Positions 10,263 through 21,417 of a stretch of DNA of 64,000 nucleotides are shown piece after piece; the stretch's first letter is position 1; each line of letters starts with the position of its first letter. The translations under genes and the position numbers were made by a program. The notes beneath the pieces are model-generated. The model did no database searches and had not been told where the DNA came from. It was given only the letters and a program-made list of their open reading frames with translations. The DNA is from Circinella minor (lineage: Eukaryota; Mucoromycota; Mucoromycetes; Mucorales; Lichtheimiaceae), in the NCBI GenBank assembly GCA_016758965.1, contig JAEPRB010000007.1, forward strand, positions 1 through 64,000. Reading direction: 5' to 3'.

Positions 10263-13032
10263 TTATTTCCAAACATTGCCTGTATTAAACAAAGCATCAT
10301 TATCATTATCTTCATTGTTGGAGTCACGGAAAAAATCATGTATATTGGACTGTGAAGAATTATTATCATCAGTTGGCCAAAAAGGGCTGTTACTGTTGTT
10401 ATCATTGGTATGTTGTTGTTGTTGTTCTTGTAATGTGAATGGTGACGATGGTGATGAATAATCAGGATATACATTGGTAGGTGATGAGAATGATTGATGT
10501 GGTTGTGGTGGAGAAATTGTTAATGATGATTGTGGTTGTGATGGTGATGAATAAGGTTGTTGTGGTTGTGGTTGTGGTTGTGATGGTGATGAATAAGGTT
10601 GTTGTGATTGTGGTTGTGATGGAGGTAAAATTTGGTGTTGTTGTTGTTGTTGTTGTGATGGTAATGCAGCAGATGATGTCGTGACTGTTGTGGATGAAGA
10701 AGAAGGTTCTACAGAAGGTTGAGGTGTTGATTGAGATGGACGTATGGATGGAGGAGTAGGGTCATACTGATTATGCCTTTGTTGTGGAGACAATCTCTGC
10801 TGTTGTTGTTGTTGCTGTTGTCGTTTTTGATAACCGTGTCTAACGGATGAAGATGTTGATGAGGAAGAAGATGTAGCAGAAGGTAATGGTAATGATAATT
10901 GAATTTCATCCTCATCAGGAACAACAACATAATTTCCTTTTCCTTGTTCAACAATAACATCAATACATCCTTCTCTTGGAGCAGGTACATAGGATGTCCG
11001 CAATTTACTTTTCTTTTTTTGTTTCTTTTGTAATAATTGTTTTTGAGATAGTTGTTGTTGTTGAGGTGATGATGGTAATAAATGTTGCTGTTGATTTTGT
11101 TCTTCATTTCTTGCCATTGTACTTCCATATCCTCTTGACCTTGTACTACCTGTAGGACTTGTTATACGTCTTACTTGTCTCCATAAAGGGGCTCGAAAAT
11201 CAACGACAGGATAATTATAATCACCAAATACCATAGTTCTACTTTGTTCATATAAAGCCTCTACTTCATCCCATGGATTAGGATCTTCAAATTCTAATGG
11301 TTCACTACCATCATCCACTACTTCACCATTCATTCCACGTCCTCCTGTATTTAAATAACGTGATACAGGTGCTGGTTCAAGCCAATGTTTTTTAGCTGTA
11401 CTAGAAGAATAACGTAATCCTGCCATAATACGAGACGTTCGACTACTACCAATATGTGGAACACCTTCTGATGGTTCAAAAGACCGATAATTAAATTGTG
11501 TACCGCGTAATGTATCCAAGGTATCCATATATACATCTTTTAACCCTAATGAATCTCGAATGGCATACATAATTGGCATACGAGCAGAATGTACATTATG
11601 ATCATAATAATCTTCATACGAAAATGAAAACCTATATATAATTTGATGTGAATTAAAAACTCATATATTTCAATAGTTGAAATAAGGTAAATTATTATTA
11701 TTATTTTTTACGTACGAGTGAGCAATAGCAGCGGGTATCATTTCTAAACATATTAAGAAATCTTGAATTGCTACTGACATATGTTCATCACCTTCTAAAT
11801 TATATATTATAAATAATAGATATAAGATAAGTTTTTGATTATATATCCATTTATATATATATATATATATATATATGTATTTACCTCCTTCTGGTATAGC
11901 ACCTGCTGATACAAGTAATGCTACAATGACACTTTGCCAAAATGAAAAGAAAATAATAGCTTTGACACATAAAAATTTTGGAAAAGGTCTAAAATATATG
12001 TAATATTAATTATGATATCATCACTTTCCCTTCTAACGAAAAAAATAAAAATAAAAAAAATCTTACCGAAATCCAGGTAAATCTTTCTTGGTAGCATAAA
12101 AAAATACCATTAAACACCATAATGTTAAAGAAACACTTAAATTATAAAAAAATGTTAAATAAACATAAGAACTAGACCAACTAATTTCTCCTTCTTGATA
12201 ATTGCCAGTAACTTTAAGTATCATGGTTAAAATAGCCAAAACAGGTTTAACATAAACAAATTGTAAAATGCCTCGTTTAACGAATAAAAATGTATATGGA
12301 TCGCCTACATATATTTCACGAGACCATAATGTACCAGGAAAGAAATTTTCGGAAGGTGGTCTTGAATGAAGCATAATGATCAATGCACGTTCTCCACCCA
12401 GTTTGTTCAATAATAAGTTAAAAAAAGCATAAATAACAAATGCTTCATAAATATCTCTCACAGTATCCACAAAAAATGCTGCATTTAATGATATTAATGA
12501 TATATAGGTACTAATGCCGTAAACAGGAACCCTATTATTATGAATACAAAGTAAGTTTACTACCCCATAATGTGTTTCTTGGTTCCCCTTCCCTCTTTCC
12601 TTCTTGCTTTCGGTACGTTCCATCCATACACAACAACAACAACTATACACTTTTTTTTTTATAACTTGTTTTTTTTTTCTTACATCCATAAAATACGAAT
12701 GACTTGTCGTTGTTGATTCTATAATATAATAAAGTTAATAGACTTTTTATTTTCACCCTATTTGTTCTCTTTTCTTTTTCTTTTTTTAATTTTAATTTAG
12801 AAATGTATGTATATATATATATATAAGAAAAAAAAAAGGTAAGTTAGTTTACCGGTTTTCGGTAATTCTTCCAATGAAGCCAAACTGAAAAAGACGATAT
12901 ACAACTTGCAACAATTGTAAAAAGTAATGCGAGATGCACAGCAAATGGACTAAATACTGCTCCGGCTCCTCCTCCTCCTCCTTCACCATATCCATCTTGA
13001 TTTGCCGGAGCAAAAAGCATCCGCATTGACAT
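10263..13032 (-). CDS. TMEM184/OST-alpha family seven-helix membrane protein
   Basis: Six exons. The start is the ATG at 13032 (MSMRMLFAPANQDGYG); the Gly-rich leader is followed by a first membrane segment (VHLALLFTIVASCISSFSVW). The short second exon gives QQRQVIRILWM, joining RVPVYGISTYISLISL, then VDTVRDIYEAFVIYAFFNLL and LGGERALI, which are signature blocks of the TMEM184/organic solute transporter-alpha family. Later exons add YVKPVLAILTMILK, FYNLSVSLTLWCLMVFFYAT, KFLCVKAIIFFSFWQSV and QDFLICLEMIPAAIAHSFSF. The C-terminal exon from about 11631 leaves the membrane and becomes a long hydrophilic tail (over 350 residues) rich in Gln, Pro and Ser. Family members are poorly characterised membrane proteins; some transport solutes in partnership with a beta subunit. 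Transport here is inference. The long Q/P/S tail is unusual for the family. Confidence 0.85.
10531..10607 (-). repeat. in-frame 42-bp-period tandem repeat in the Q/P/S tail
   Basis: Two near-identical copies, starting at 10531 and 10573, encode PYSSPSQPQ units on the minus strand inside the tail of the TMEM184-like protein. More degenerate Q-P-S units flank them. The 42-bp period keeps the frame. Confidence 0.7.
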
Positions 13033-15052
13033 TATGTTTTTATTGTTATGGTATATTTATTTATTTTTTTCTAAAAAAAAAAAAAAGTTTATGTCTTTTT
13101 TTTTTTTTTTTTTTTTTTTTTTTATCGGTTTGAAATAAACTTACAAGAAAAGAAAAGAAACTCTTCTTTTTTTTTTTTTTCTTTTTTTTTAGTTGTCTCC
13201 GCAAAAAATAAAAATAAAAATGCATAGTCTCAAAAGCAAAGAAAAAAAAAACAGTGTGTCACCTTGAAATAAATATTTAAACTAAAAAAGAAAGAATTTT
13301 CATAACTTTTCATCAACTTACTTATAAAATAATGAATGAAAATAAATTCATGTTAATTCAATAATAATAAGTAAATGAAGAAACTTGTAGTTTACAAGTT
13401 GATTTGATATAGATATTATTCTTTTCTATATATAAACAACTTAAATTATTATGGTCCGACGTAAACTGTCAAATGTAGATTTAACTAGTAGGAAGGGATG
13501 GATCAAATATCATTTATTATATTGAAACTTATATCTAGTACACAAAATGGAATATATTTTCATATTAATAAAATGTGGTAAAGTTTATGCATTACTTACT
13601 TGTTTCAGATATAATAATCAACTTAATAAAAACTACCGACAATTACACTATCATCTTCTCCGCCGTAGTAAATAAAAAATAAAGATGACTTATTATTATT
13701 ATTATTATTATTGAAATTGAGATAAATAAAAGAAACTTGTTTATATTATATATAGAATTATAAGCCTAAAGTTAACCTTTTAATATATACTAATAATTCG
13801 TCTATAGAAACCTATATATACAGTACCTGGTTTTTGATAGAAATAATTATGGTTTTATTAGTTTACGTATAGTTAAGTTAACTATAATTTATTTTTCGGT
13901 TGATAAATCTCTTCCATGTTTTTTTTTTCTTTTTTTTTTTTTTTTTTTTTTTTTTTTGGTAGTGTAAAATATATAATAAGGAGAATAATAAATATAAAGT
14001 GAGCATTATTACAAAAAAGAGATTGTTATCGCGAAGTTTCAATGCTACTATACAATACTCAGTGTTTTTGTATATGTACACGAGGACTGAGACTTATTAA
14101 TAGGTTCAAACAATATATGAACCATTTAGTATAAGTAAGATATTATTCATGTCAAGCTGGACAATGTAGTATTTTGTAAAGTTTCTTTTTTTCTAATAAA
14201 ATGATACGTACGTACGCATAAAGATACAAAAGCAGTTATTGACATTAATAAAATTATTTGGATTGGGACCTCAACGGAACTTTTTTTTTTCTTTACGTAA
14301 ATAAATTCAGCGAAGATTAATAGAGTCAAGTTATTTTTGTATATATAATAAAAAAAAAATACAGATCATTTTGTGATAATTTTGTACTTTATTTATTCTT
14401 ATTAGTGTACATACCTTTCCGTTCTTTTTCAAAGTTTATGGTTATCATAAATGATCATGATAAGATGGTTGGTTGTTAACCCGTATTTACTCAGAATATT
14501 GTTGATTGAGGTGGGAAAACCGGCTGCATGATTAAAAGTAATAAAATGGTTTAGCACGGGGCTTTGCAAAAATTTCGGAGAACATATTTATGTCAATTAT
14601 AGTTAATGGAAATATATTATTTTTACAACATATGATGACGCTAATGACTATAATTCATCCGTTAAACTGTCTATTGACAGAAATAGATAACATTATGATA
14701 AGTCCACATTCTGTCAAATTAAAGTTATATCTTAAATAGATAACATCTTATTATATTATTCTTATTATCAATATTGTTTAATAAATAAGAGTAAAGAAAT
14801 TTATATATGGATTCTATTTTCGAGAACCATTGGTATCATGTATGAACTTATAATTGTAAAAATAGAAATAATTTTTTACAGAAAATGATCTAAACTTTAG
14901 TCGATTGAAGTACAAAACAGAAAACATCATACGTATAAGTTATATAAAAAGAATTAGGTTATACAGATCATATAACATCATAAGACGTTATTAAAACTCA
15001 TTCTAGTTATTTTTGTATTAAAAATCAAACAGAATAACAAGAAAAAAAAAAC
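13033..15052. other. gene-poor intergenic region
   Basis: No supported coding region. It contains long T-runs (about 13097-13123 and 13919-13957), AAT triplet tracts and a GTAC-rich palindrome near 14207-14217. The minus-strand open frames of about 60 codons here cross homopolymers and show no domain. Confidence 0.6.
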
Positions 15053-15060
15053 TATAAATA
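15053..15060 (+). promoter_or_regulatory. TATA box of the secreted peptide gene
   Basis: TATAAATA lies 82 bases before the ATG of the small cysteine-rich protein gene. A CT-rich stretch follows at about 15069-15088, a usual arrangement around transcription start sites in fungal genes. The position and match are good, but no start site is known. Confidence 0.5.
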
Positions 15061-15141
15061 AGGTCCATCATCTTCTCATCATCTTTTTATTATTATTATC
15101 CATAAACAAGTATAACAATAATCAAGCAAAGTCATTTTAAT

Positions 15142-15342
15142 ATGAAACCTACTTTTATTCTTTTATGTATCCTTGGTCTCTTCCTCTATGCTCAAAGTGT
15201 TCAAGCCATTTGTAATTGTACACCCTTAAAAGCATGTAAAGCAGTATGTGGTAATGGATCTACTTGTCAAAACAAGGCTTCTGTCTGTCGTAGTACTGGA
15301 TGTAACCCTGGTTGGGATTATATGTGTTGGGGCTCTGGTTAA
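15142..15342 (+). CDS. small secreted cysteine-rich protein (66 aa)
   Basis: A single-exon gene with its own TATA box and a downstream AATAAA. Residues 1-22 form a textbook signal peptide: Lys at position 2, a hydrophobic core (FILLCILGLFLY) and cleavage expected after Ala22 (VQA). The mature part is only 44 residues with eight cysteines at 24, 26, 32, 36, 42, 49, 54 and 62, enough for four disulfides, plus Gly/Asn loops and a Trp-rich end (PGWDYMCWGSG). It is probably exported through the ER. I do not recognise the Cys spacing as a defensin, hydrophobin or other named family. Small secreted cysteine-rich proteins of fungi include antimicrobial peptides, surface proteins and effectors; none can be chosen from sequence. 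It stands alone in a gene-poor region. Confidence 0.8.
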   Translation: MKPTFILLCILGLFLYAQSVQAICNCTPLKACKAVCGNGSTCQNKASVCRSTGCNPGWDYMCWGSG

Positions 15343-17234
15343 AGTAAACAAAATATGAATTTTATGTATCAAAACATCTTATTACATAGATGAAGTAGAT
15401 GTGTTCTTTTTTTTTCTTCTTCTGCTTCTTCTTCTTTTTATAAAAATATTTGGTGTTGGTACATTTAAAGCCGTCCAATTCATTTATATTCTTTTCTTTT
15501 CAATAAAGTAAATATTTATTTATTTATTTTGAATTTTCTGACTACGTAATTCATAATCATAGTTGATATTGTAGTAAGTAAAAAGAATGTGTATTTTATA
15601 TATATACAAGTATTTCGCTTTTTTTTTTTGTTATTGTACGTACGTACACATTTGAAATTAGATAAGTATAATAATATGGCAACCTGAAGATTATACTTAA
15701 AGCTTATAAAAGCATTTCCTTAAATCATTTATTCAGCATTTTCATCTGTTTTTGATGTCTTGTAATTTCCTAAAATAAAAAAGTATTCATTAGCTATCAT
15801 TCGAGGACTATCACAAGAATATTTTCACGAATACAATAACATAATATTATTCAATCTATAATATTGGAGTACCTTCACCATTTGTTGGATAATAAAAGGA
15901 TGGGTTATATCTTGGTACTACTGTTGAATTATGCATGGTGTAGATACAACTTCTTCTTTAATACGTATTTATACCGCCTTTGTATTCTTGACTAAAAATA
16001 CACTGACAGGATTATGACATTTTTTTTTATACTTTGTTTTATTCAAATAATGTGTGGCTAATTTTTAACTTTATTTAAACCTATATGTAGATTTTCTGCT
16101 CTTAATTTGAAGTACCTGTTCATAAGTGTACACAGGAAACATGTTGCTAAGCTATATTATGAAATGCTATGGATTTATTAATCCAGGTTTTATCTGTTTT
16201 CAAAAGAAAAAGTTATTACTAAACATATAATAAATAAATATTTTACGTACTATATTTACATATTCACAAAAAGCGAAAGATCAACCAAATAACTATTGTT
16301 ATATACTACACGCGTGTTTCAATTTCACTACGCGTCTAGACTGTTATCAGTTCTACATTTGAAATTCTACGTACAGTAATTTAAAACTGATAATGCTATA
16401 TATGAACGATATTAAATAATACGATACCTATTTGACAAGAAGTGAAAAATCAATATTATGCTTGTCTGACCATCTAAACAAAAAATATTTTGCACATGTT
16501 ATGGTAAAAGATTATTACACTATTTTATGTATCCACATGACATTATGTGCCACGTTTACACAGTTATTCAGTTTCATTCATACGATAACCATTCTTATGC
16601 GCCTTCTTGTTACTTGTATCACAAAAAAAAAGTATATCAAACTAAACTTTCTTTAGAGCAACGCTAATAAAATGGTGTACGAGAAAGAAATACGTATTTG
16701 TCAAAGAATTTTTTTTTTTTTTTTTTTTGAAAATAAAAATAAAAATAGGCAAACTTGGTATGAAAATATACTGTAAATAATCGAAAAAATGAAAATAAAT
16801 ATGATCACTACAATGTTTGTGTGTATAATCAAATAGTCTAATACTCTCAGTATTTTTACATCTTTTATATTTATTTGCTTCAAGAATAAAAACATTTTTG
16901 CTATAACTTAGAAAAATAAGTAGCATCTCGTGACACCATTTGTCGTAGTACATGTGTTACTATGCCCAGTTTTTTCATGGCTGTACCTTTTCATCAACAA
17001 ATAAAAGAGTTGTCTCTTTAAAGTTTGGGCTCGGATTTTTCCGTCCGAAGGAGAGAGAGAGAAAAAAAAAGGTAGTGGCGTAACCTGCATTTCTTTTTCT
17101 TAAATATTTAGTTCTTTTCCTTTCTTTCTTTTTATTTTAACGCGTCTATCCAACACCAACAGCAATATAAACGACCCCTTATTATACCCCCTCCCCCTTT
17201 TCCTTTTTTTTTTTTTTGAAAAAAATATATCAAT
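15343..17234. other. intergenic region
   Basis: About 1.9 kb without a supported gene. It has a GTAC repeat near 15638-15647, ACGCGT sites near 16322, 16332 and 17140, a roughly 20-base T-run near 16710-16728, and a TATAAA at 17166-17171, 64 bases before the next gene's ATG. The open frames at 16432-16656 and 16642-17090 have no coding character. Confidence 0.55.
15502..15507 (+). terminator. polyadenylation signal AATAAA
   Basis: AATAAA lies 160 bases after the stop of the secreted cysteine-rich protein gene. It is preceded by T-rich DNA and followed by TATTTATT repeats, the usual setting of a fungal 3' end. Such hexamers are frequent in AT-rich DNA, so this is only supportive. Confidence 0.4.
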
Positions 17235-18749
17235 ATGGTTGCACCATTGATTATAGATAATGCAGGTAGAGTTGCAATGGCAGCTATTGGGCTTTTAGAA
17301 CAAAAAGCCGAAGACTGGAAACAAGTTGTTCCTGAGGCTCATGATTTTCATCGCGAGTGTATCCATTTCAGAAACATTATCGAAGCATTACAGATGACTC
17401 CAGGTGTCATTGAAAAAGAATCATCCAGAAGAAAGGGTGCACCACGTAAGCTTGCTTCTATTGCCAAAGCTATTCATATATCTGTAAAATTGAAGCAATT
17501 TAAAAAACACGCTGGTAATGCTGAAGAAACCCGACCACTCAATAATACGACACATGATAATTCACAATCTAACAGTAGTTACGGCGCAGCAACAACAGAA
17601 GTAACAACAAAGCCCAAGCCTAAACATCAACAACGAGGTACGCAGGCCATTGTTGCAGAAATCACGGAACATATTGATAAATCTCAGAAACGTCTTGACA
17701 AGTTTATCAAGGAACACGAAAAGAAAAAATCATGGCATCTTCAGATCCGATGGATGTTTCGACGAGCGCTCATTGCCAAAGAACATCGTGACTTTATACG
17801 AGATGAGTCCAATGCGATCCGTCATCTTTTAAATGATCTTGTGCTTTGTCAAAAGTTAGCAGAAACAGCTGCTACACCATCCATCGATCTGTTTCAAGCA
17901 GATCTAACTGAGGAACCTTATATGTTTTGGAAAAAACATATTGGTCAAAATATTGTTGGAAAATGGAGTGTCTTTTTTACCGCGTACAGTCTTCTTTATG
18001 GTCAAATGGATCAGTATGACCTTGCTTATGCTGAACGTACACTCAAGTCACAACATGGCGGTGACGAGGTTACAATTTATAGTTTTATTAGCTTTACAAG
18101 AAAACATGGTTTTCCATTCAAGAAAAGTATTGCCAAGGCAACACCAGAAACAGAGCCTCCATTATCTGAAGAGGCAAGAATGGAGATTACCAAGATGGTA
18201 ATGAATATGGTGACGGATTTTTCAAAAGAAGAAATGCGAAAAAATGTTATTGCATTGTACAGCTGGTTTGATGGAATCAAGCGCAGTGATGAAGAAGGAC
18301 ATCAACAGAGGGCAAATGAATGGGCAACACTCGTAAAAGAAACAAGGAGACTCAAAGAGGAAGATTATACCGAGCGACACGGAAAGGCAGTGGAGGTTGA
18401 CAGGGCAAGGCGCGAATTAAGCTTTTTTTATCAGCGTTATATGGTCATGTGGAGAGTTGGACAAGTCTCTCGTGAAGCGATCAAGGATATTGATTTCCCA
18501 GGCAAAGCAAGAATTAATGACTTTCTTCGAATGTGTAAACCGCTGGATAAAGCTAATTATCATATTATTATTGGAAAGAAGGATAATTGGGAAATACATG
18601 CCAAACCAAAAGTGTATAAATTTTTGGAAAAGCTTTTGCAAAAACCACAAGAGAATAAAAAGACTCAATTTACAGAAGCGAGTAACAGCAACAACCAACA
18701 ACAAAATGGCGGTGAAGCAGTTGTCCAAGCTCTCAATGTCAGAGGCTAA
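17235..18749 (+). CDS. orphan 504-aa predicted alpha-helical protein
   Basis: One uninterrupted exon from the ATG at 17235 to the TAA at 18747-18749. I do not recognise the family. The protein looks largely helical. Residues 1-65 (start MVAPLIIDNAG; DFHRECIHFRNIIEAL) resemble the helical N-terminal domains of fungal STAND/HeLo-type proteins only in general character. A polar Asn/Thr/Lys linker follows at about 95-135. A helical segment rich in Lys and Trp covers 140-215. A block with FWKKHIGQNIVGKWSVFF and then VTIYSFISFTRKHGFPFKKS lies at about 230-300. The C-terminal part has VGQVSREAIKDIDFPGKA, then FLRMCKPLDKANYHIIIG and a Gln/Asn-rich tail. There is no signal peptide, membrane span, Walker motif or zinc site. 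A decayed copy sits directly downstream, which shows that the family duplicates locally. The function is unknown. Confidence 0.75.
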   Translation: MVAPLIIDNAGRVAMAAIGLLEQKAEDWKQVVPEAHDFHRECIHFRNIIEALQMTPGVIEKESSRRKGAPRKLASIAKAIHISVKLKQFKKHAGNAEETRPLNNTTHDNSQSNSSYGAATTEVTTKPKPKHQQRGTQAIVAEITEHIDKSQKRLDKFIKEHEKKKSWHLQIRWMFRRALIAKEHRDFIRDESNAIRHLLNDLVLCQKLAETAATPSIDLFQADLTEEPYMFWKKHIGQNIVGKWSVFFTAYSLLYGQMDQYDLAYAERTLKSQHGGDEVTIYSFISFTRKHGFPFKKSIAKATPETEPPLSEEARMEITKMVMNMVTDFSKEEMRKNVIALYSWFDGIKRSDEEGHQQRANEWATLVKETRRLKEEDYTERHGKAVEVDRARRELSFFYQRYMVMWRVGQVSREAIKDIDFPGKARINDFLRMCKPLDKANYHIIIGKKDNWEIHAKPKVYKFLEKLLQKPQENKKTQFTEASNSNNQQQNGGEAVVQALNVRG

Positions 18750-19189
18750 ATATGATGGAATAATAATAAGTTTTCTTCATTTTCTCTCCATCTCATTCTC
18801 GAACTTTTGTAAATATTTTCATACCCCTACATCTTTTGTAACTTATTATTCTGCCTCTATATTTGGCACTCACTCATTTTGGATTGGTTTATCAATTATA
18901 TACCTTAAATACGCTGTTTTAGATTATCATTTGATTGAAAAAAAAAACATTTATTTATACAATAAGAGTTATCACTATTGCGCAATTCATATCATACGTA
19001 CATATCAATATCGATTCTGATAGAATCAAATTAATATTACGTACGAATACGTAAATTACTGTATACTGTAATTATACTTAGCCATAACAACAATTATAAT
19101 ATTGTTATTGTGATAATCGTAATAGTAGACAAAGCGGTGCTATTGCATTTCAAGCCATTGTAACATTTTTAAGTAAAATTTAATGATTG
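18750..19189. other. 3' flank and spacer between tandem copies
   Basis: Non-coding spacer between the 504-residue orphan gene and its decayed downstream copy. An open frame running on to 19020 is out of frame with the gene and reads AT-rich spacer. It has no other visible feature. Confidence 0.55.
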
Positions 19190-20710
19190 GGAAGCACGCT
19201 GTTCCTAAATCACATGATTTTAAACGTGAATGCAGCTGTTTTTCCAATATTATTCATGTACTGAAACCACCTATCAGAAATAAAGACGAAAATTCATGTT
19301 TGCAACAAAGACAGCAACAAATTGGGTAGAAGTTAGTAACAATAATCAATCTAGTGCATCCCACAAAGTCAATTACACTACAGTTTTAAATTCTGGGTAA
19401 AAACAACAACAACAATGGTGTACGTCAAAAATCAATCATTAGTGACAAACGTGTGGAATTACAATTTTTAACTACGATGGAAGCGTCAATAATATTAACA
19501 ATACATTTGATGTATATAATAATGATAACTAATTACTACCATCATAGGTAGCGGAAGTGGATAAAAACAGGAACCTGTTGATGAACATGTAGACGCCATA
19601 GACAACATGTATATCAATAATACCACTAAACGGTACTTTACTGCACTGATGAAGTATCTTTGGTGGCAATTCGATTATGAAAAAAAAAAGAATAAGATCA
19701 TAGTATGTACGTCATTATTGAAGGGAATCAATATCATATTTATGAGTCAAAACTAAAAGGTTTGAAGAATTTCTAACACAAAGCGATGAAAACCGAAAAA
19801 AAATATGATTATAATTGTTGTAATGAATCATAAGTAGTTCGAAAATTATTTAAGACTTGCTCCTATATTTGAAACTTTCAACAATTTTAACTAGAAATTT
19901 TCAAACGATGTGTATGTTGAAGGTTTTTTGTTTTGAAAATAAAGCAACATACGTATGAGTCAGTTTATGTCGTTGTCAATTGGAATCAATCTATTGATCC
20001 CTATGAGTTGTTGCATGATACATCAGAATTTTTATGCTTTGGTTTATATATTGAACGAATTTTTACAGCAGCAATAATAGTAGCAACATATAATACAATC
20101 ATGATACTTATAGAATTACGGTGTACAAATTTATCAGTTCTACAAAAGAACATATATTCCCATTCAAAAAGGATATCACAAGCTATATATCATCAGAAAC
20201 AGAGTTCTTCATGTCGGAAGAAAGTGAATCAATAAAAGTAACCAAGATGGTGATACAAAAGTGTGTCGAATTCTCTCCATCAAGATGGAAGAATACCTAC
20301 TCAACTTTATGTTTGATTCAAAGAGGTGAATCATCAAGGTGCTAAAGAACATAAACCAGAGGAGCGGTAAGGTCATTTTATACTAGTGTCAAGAGATATT
20401 GAGAAAAAAAATGAGTAACGCAAAAAGACTGGCGCTAGTGATAAGACAAGACGCGTGATTGGTTTTTGATCAAGGATATATGTTTATGTAAAAAGTTGAT
20501 CAAGTCTTTCATGAAACAATGAAAGACGTTGATTTTCCTTGCAGAAATCGTATAATATTAGATTTTATTCGATTATATATGTTGTTAAATCGATCTAATT
20601 GTAATATTATTATTGAAAACCAAGAGCATATGCTTATAAGGTACGTACAAACCTTAAAATCTAAATCGAAGGTGATAAGAAGGTTAAAACTATTGACAAG
20701 ACTGCGATGA
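19190..20710 (+). pseudogene. decayed tandem copy of the 504-aa orphan gene
   Basis: Scattered plus-strand segments match the upstream gene in order. Near 19200 the frame reads VPKSHDFKRECSCFSNIIHVL against VPEAHDFHRECIHFRNIIEAL of the intact protein. Near 19590 HVDAIDNMYINNTTKRYF lies where EHIDKSQKRLDKFIKEH is expected. Near 20000 SIDPYELLHD matches SIDLFQADLT. From 20121 MYKFISSTKEHIFPFKKDI matches IYSFISFTRKHGFPFKKSI, followed by KVTKMVIQK against EITKMVMNM. From 20519 MKDVDFPCRNRIILDFIRL matches IKDIDFPGKARINDFLRM, then NIIIENQE against HIIIGKKD. Stops and frame changes separate these blocks, so no functional protein can be made. Its overall length (about 1.5 kb) equals that of the parent, which implies a whole-gene tandem duplication. 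Confidence 0.85.
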
Positions 20711-21116
20711 ATGAAATATCCTCAAAACACCTCTAAAACGCTGATTAAATTTATCTCAACAAATTTAGAAATTATGCGTCATCGTTGAATAAATAATGTT
20801 TTACTGCATGAATTCTATTTTTTGTTTTATAAAAAGTTTATTGAATTTTTCTGTTGAAAAAAAAAAACGTTTCTTCTCTGATAAAAATAAGTTTTATGTA
20901 CGTAAGAAAAAAGAAGATACATTTGATATGTATATTATTAGCAATTATTCTTGATCCATTTGTACAACCAGAAAAAAAAGTTGTAAACTTTTTTCTTTCT
21001 TTTTTGTAAAGTTATAACGAAACAAATCCATATTAAACTTATTTTATTGATTTAAAACATATTTAACTATATAATTCTTCTTTAGTAACCATGCTTTTTG
21101 TATTTCTTTTCGTTTT
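20711..21116. other. intergenic region upstream of SIS1
   Basis: AT-rich spacer between the pseudogene and the SIS1 promoter. No gene or clear repeat was seen. Confidence 0.55.
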
Positions 21117-21173
21117 GAACATTCAAACTAAAATAATTGTGTGATACATGAAAATAATAAAACAAGAAGATTC
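21117..21173 (+). promoter_or_regulatory. candidate heat-shock elements upstream of SIS1
   Basis: Two GAAnnTTC dimers occur 49 bp apart: GAACATTC at 21117-21124 and GAAGATTC at 21166-21173. Inverted NGAAN units at 5-bp phase are the Hsf1 recognition unit, and SIS1-type J-protein genes are Hsf1 targets in yeast. Each is only a two-unit site (a third unit is imperfect in both), so binding would be weak. Confidence 0.4.
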
Positions 21174-21417
21174 TCGCAAATGCGAATCTAAAAAAAAAAA
21201 GTTATTCGGTGTTTAAAGAACGCCATAGAAATGCATGGAAAGGGTCTTTTATTATATATTCCGTGCATCAAATTCCCTTGCTTTGTGTTTCTCTTTTTCT
21301 TTTTCCTCTTGTTTTTTTTTTCTTATTTATTACCTTTTTTTTTATTAAATTTATATCAGCCCTTTTCACGCAAAATCATACATATATAAATATATATTAT
21401 CTACAAATAAATAAGTA

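Noticed and set aside
10481..10684. Val/Met-rich plus-strand frame
   Set aside because: Complement of the Gln/His/Asn-rich tail of the TMEM184-like protein.
14200..14220. GTAC-repeat palindromes here and near 15640 as possible protein-binding sites
   Set aside because: GTAC-rich words recur throughout the intergenic DNA, so these may be a background property of the genome.
16432..17090. Three small open frames on both strands
   Set aside because: They cross T-runs, have no domain, and lie in DNA with intergenic composition.
18457..19020. 187-codon plus-strand open frame overlapping the end of the orphan gene
   Set aside because: It is in another frame of a clearly coding region and runs on into AT-rich spacer; it shows no domain.
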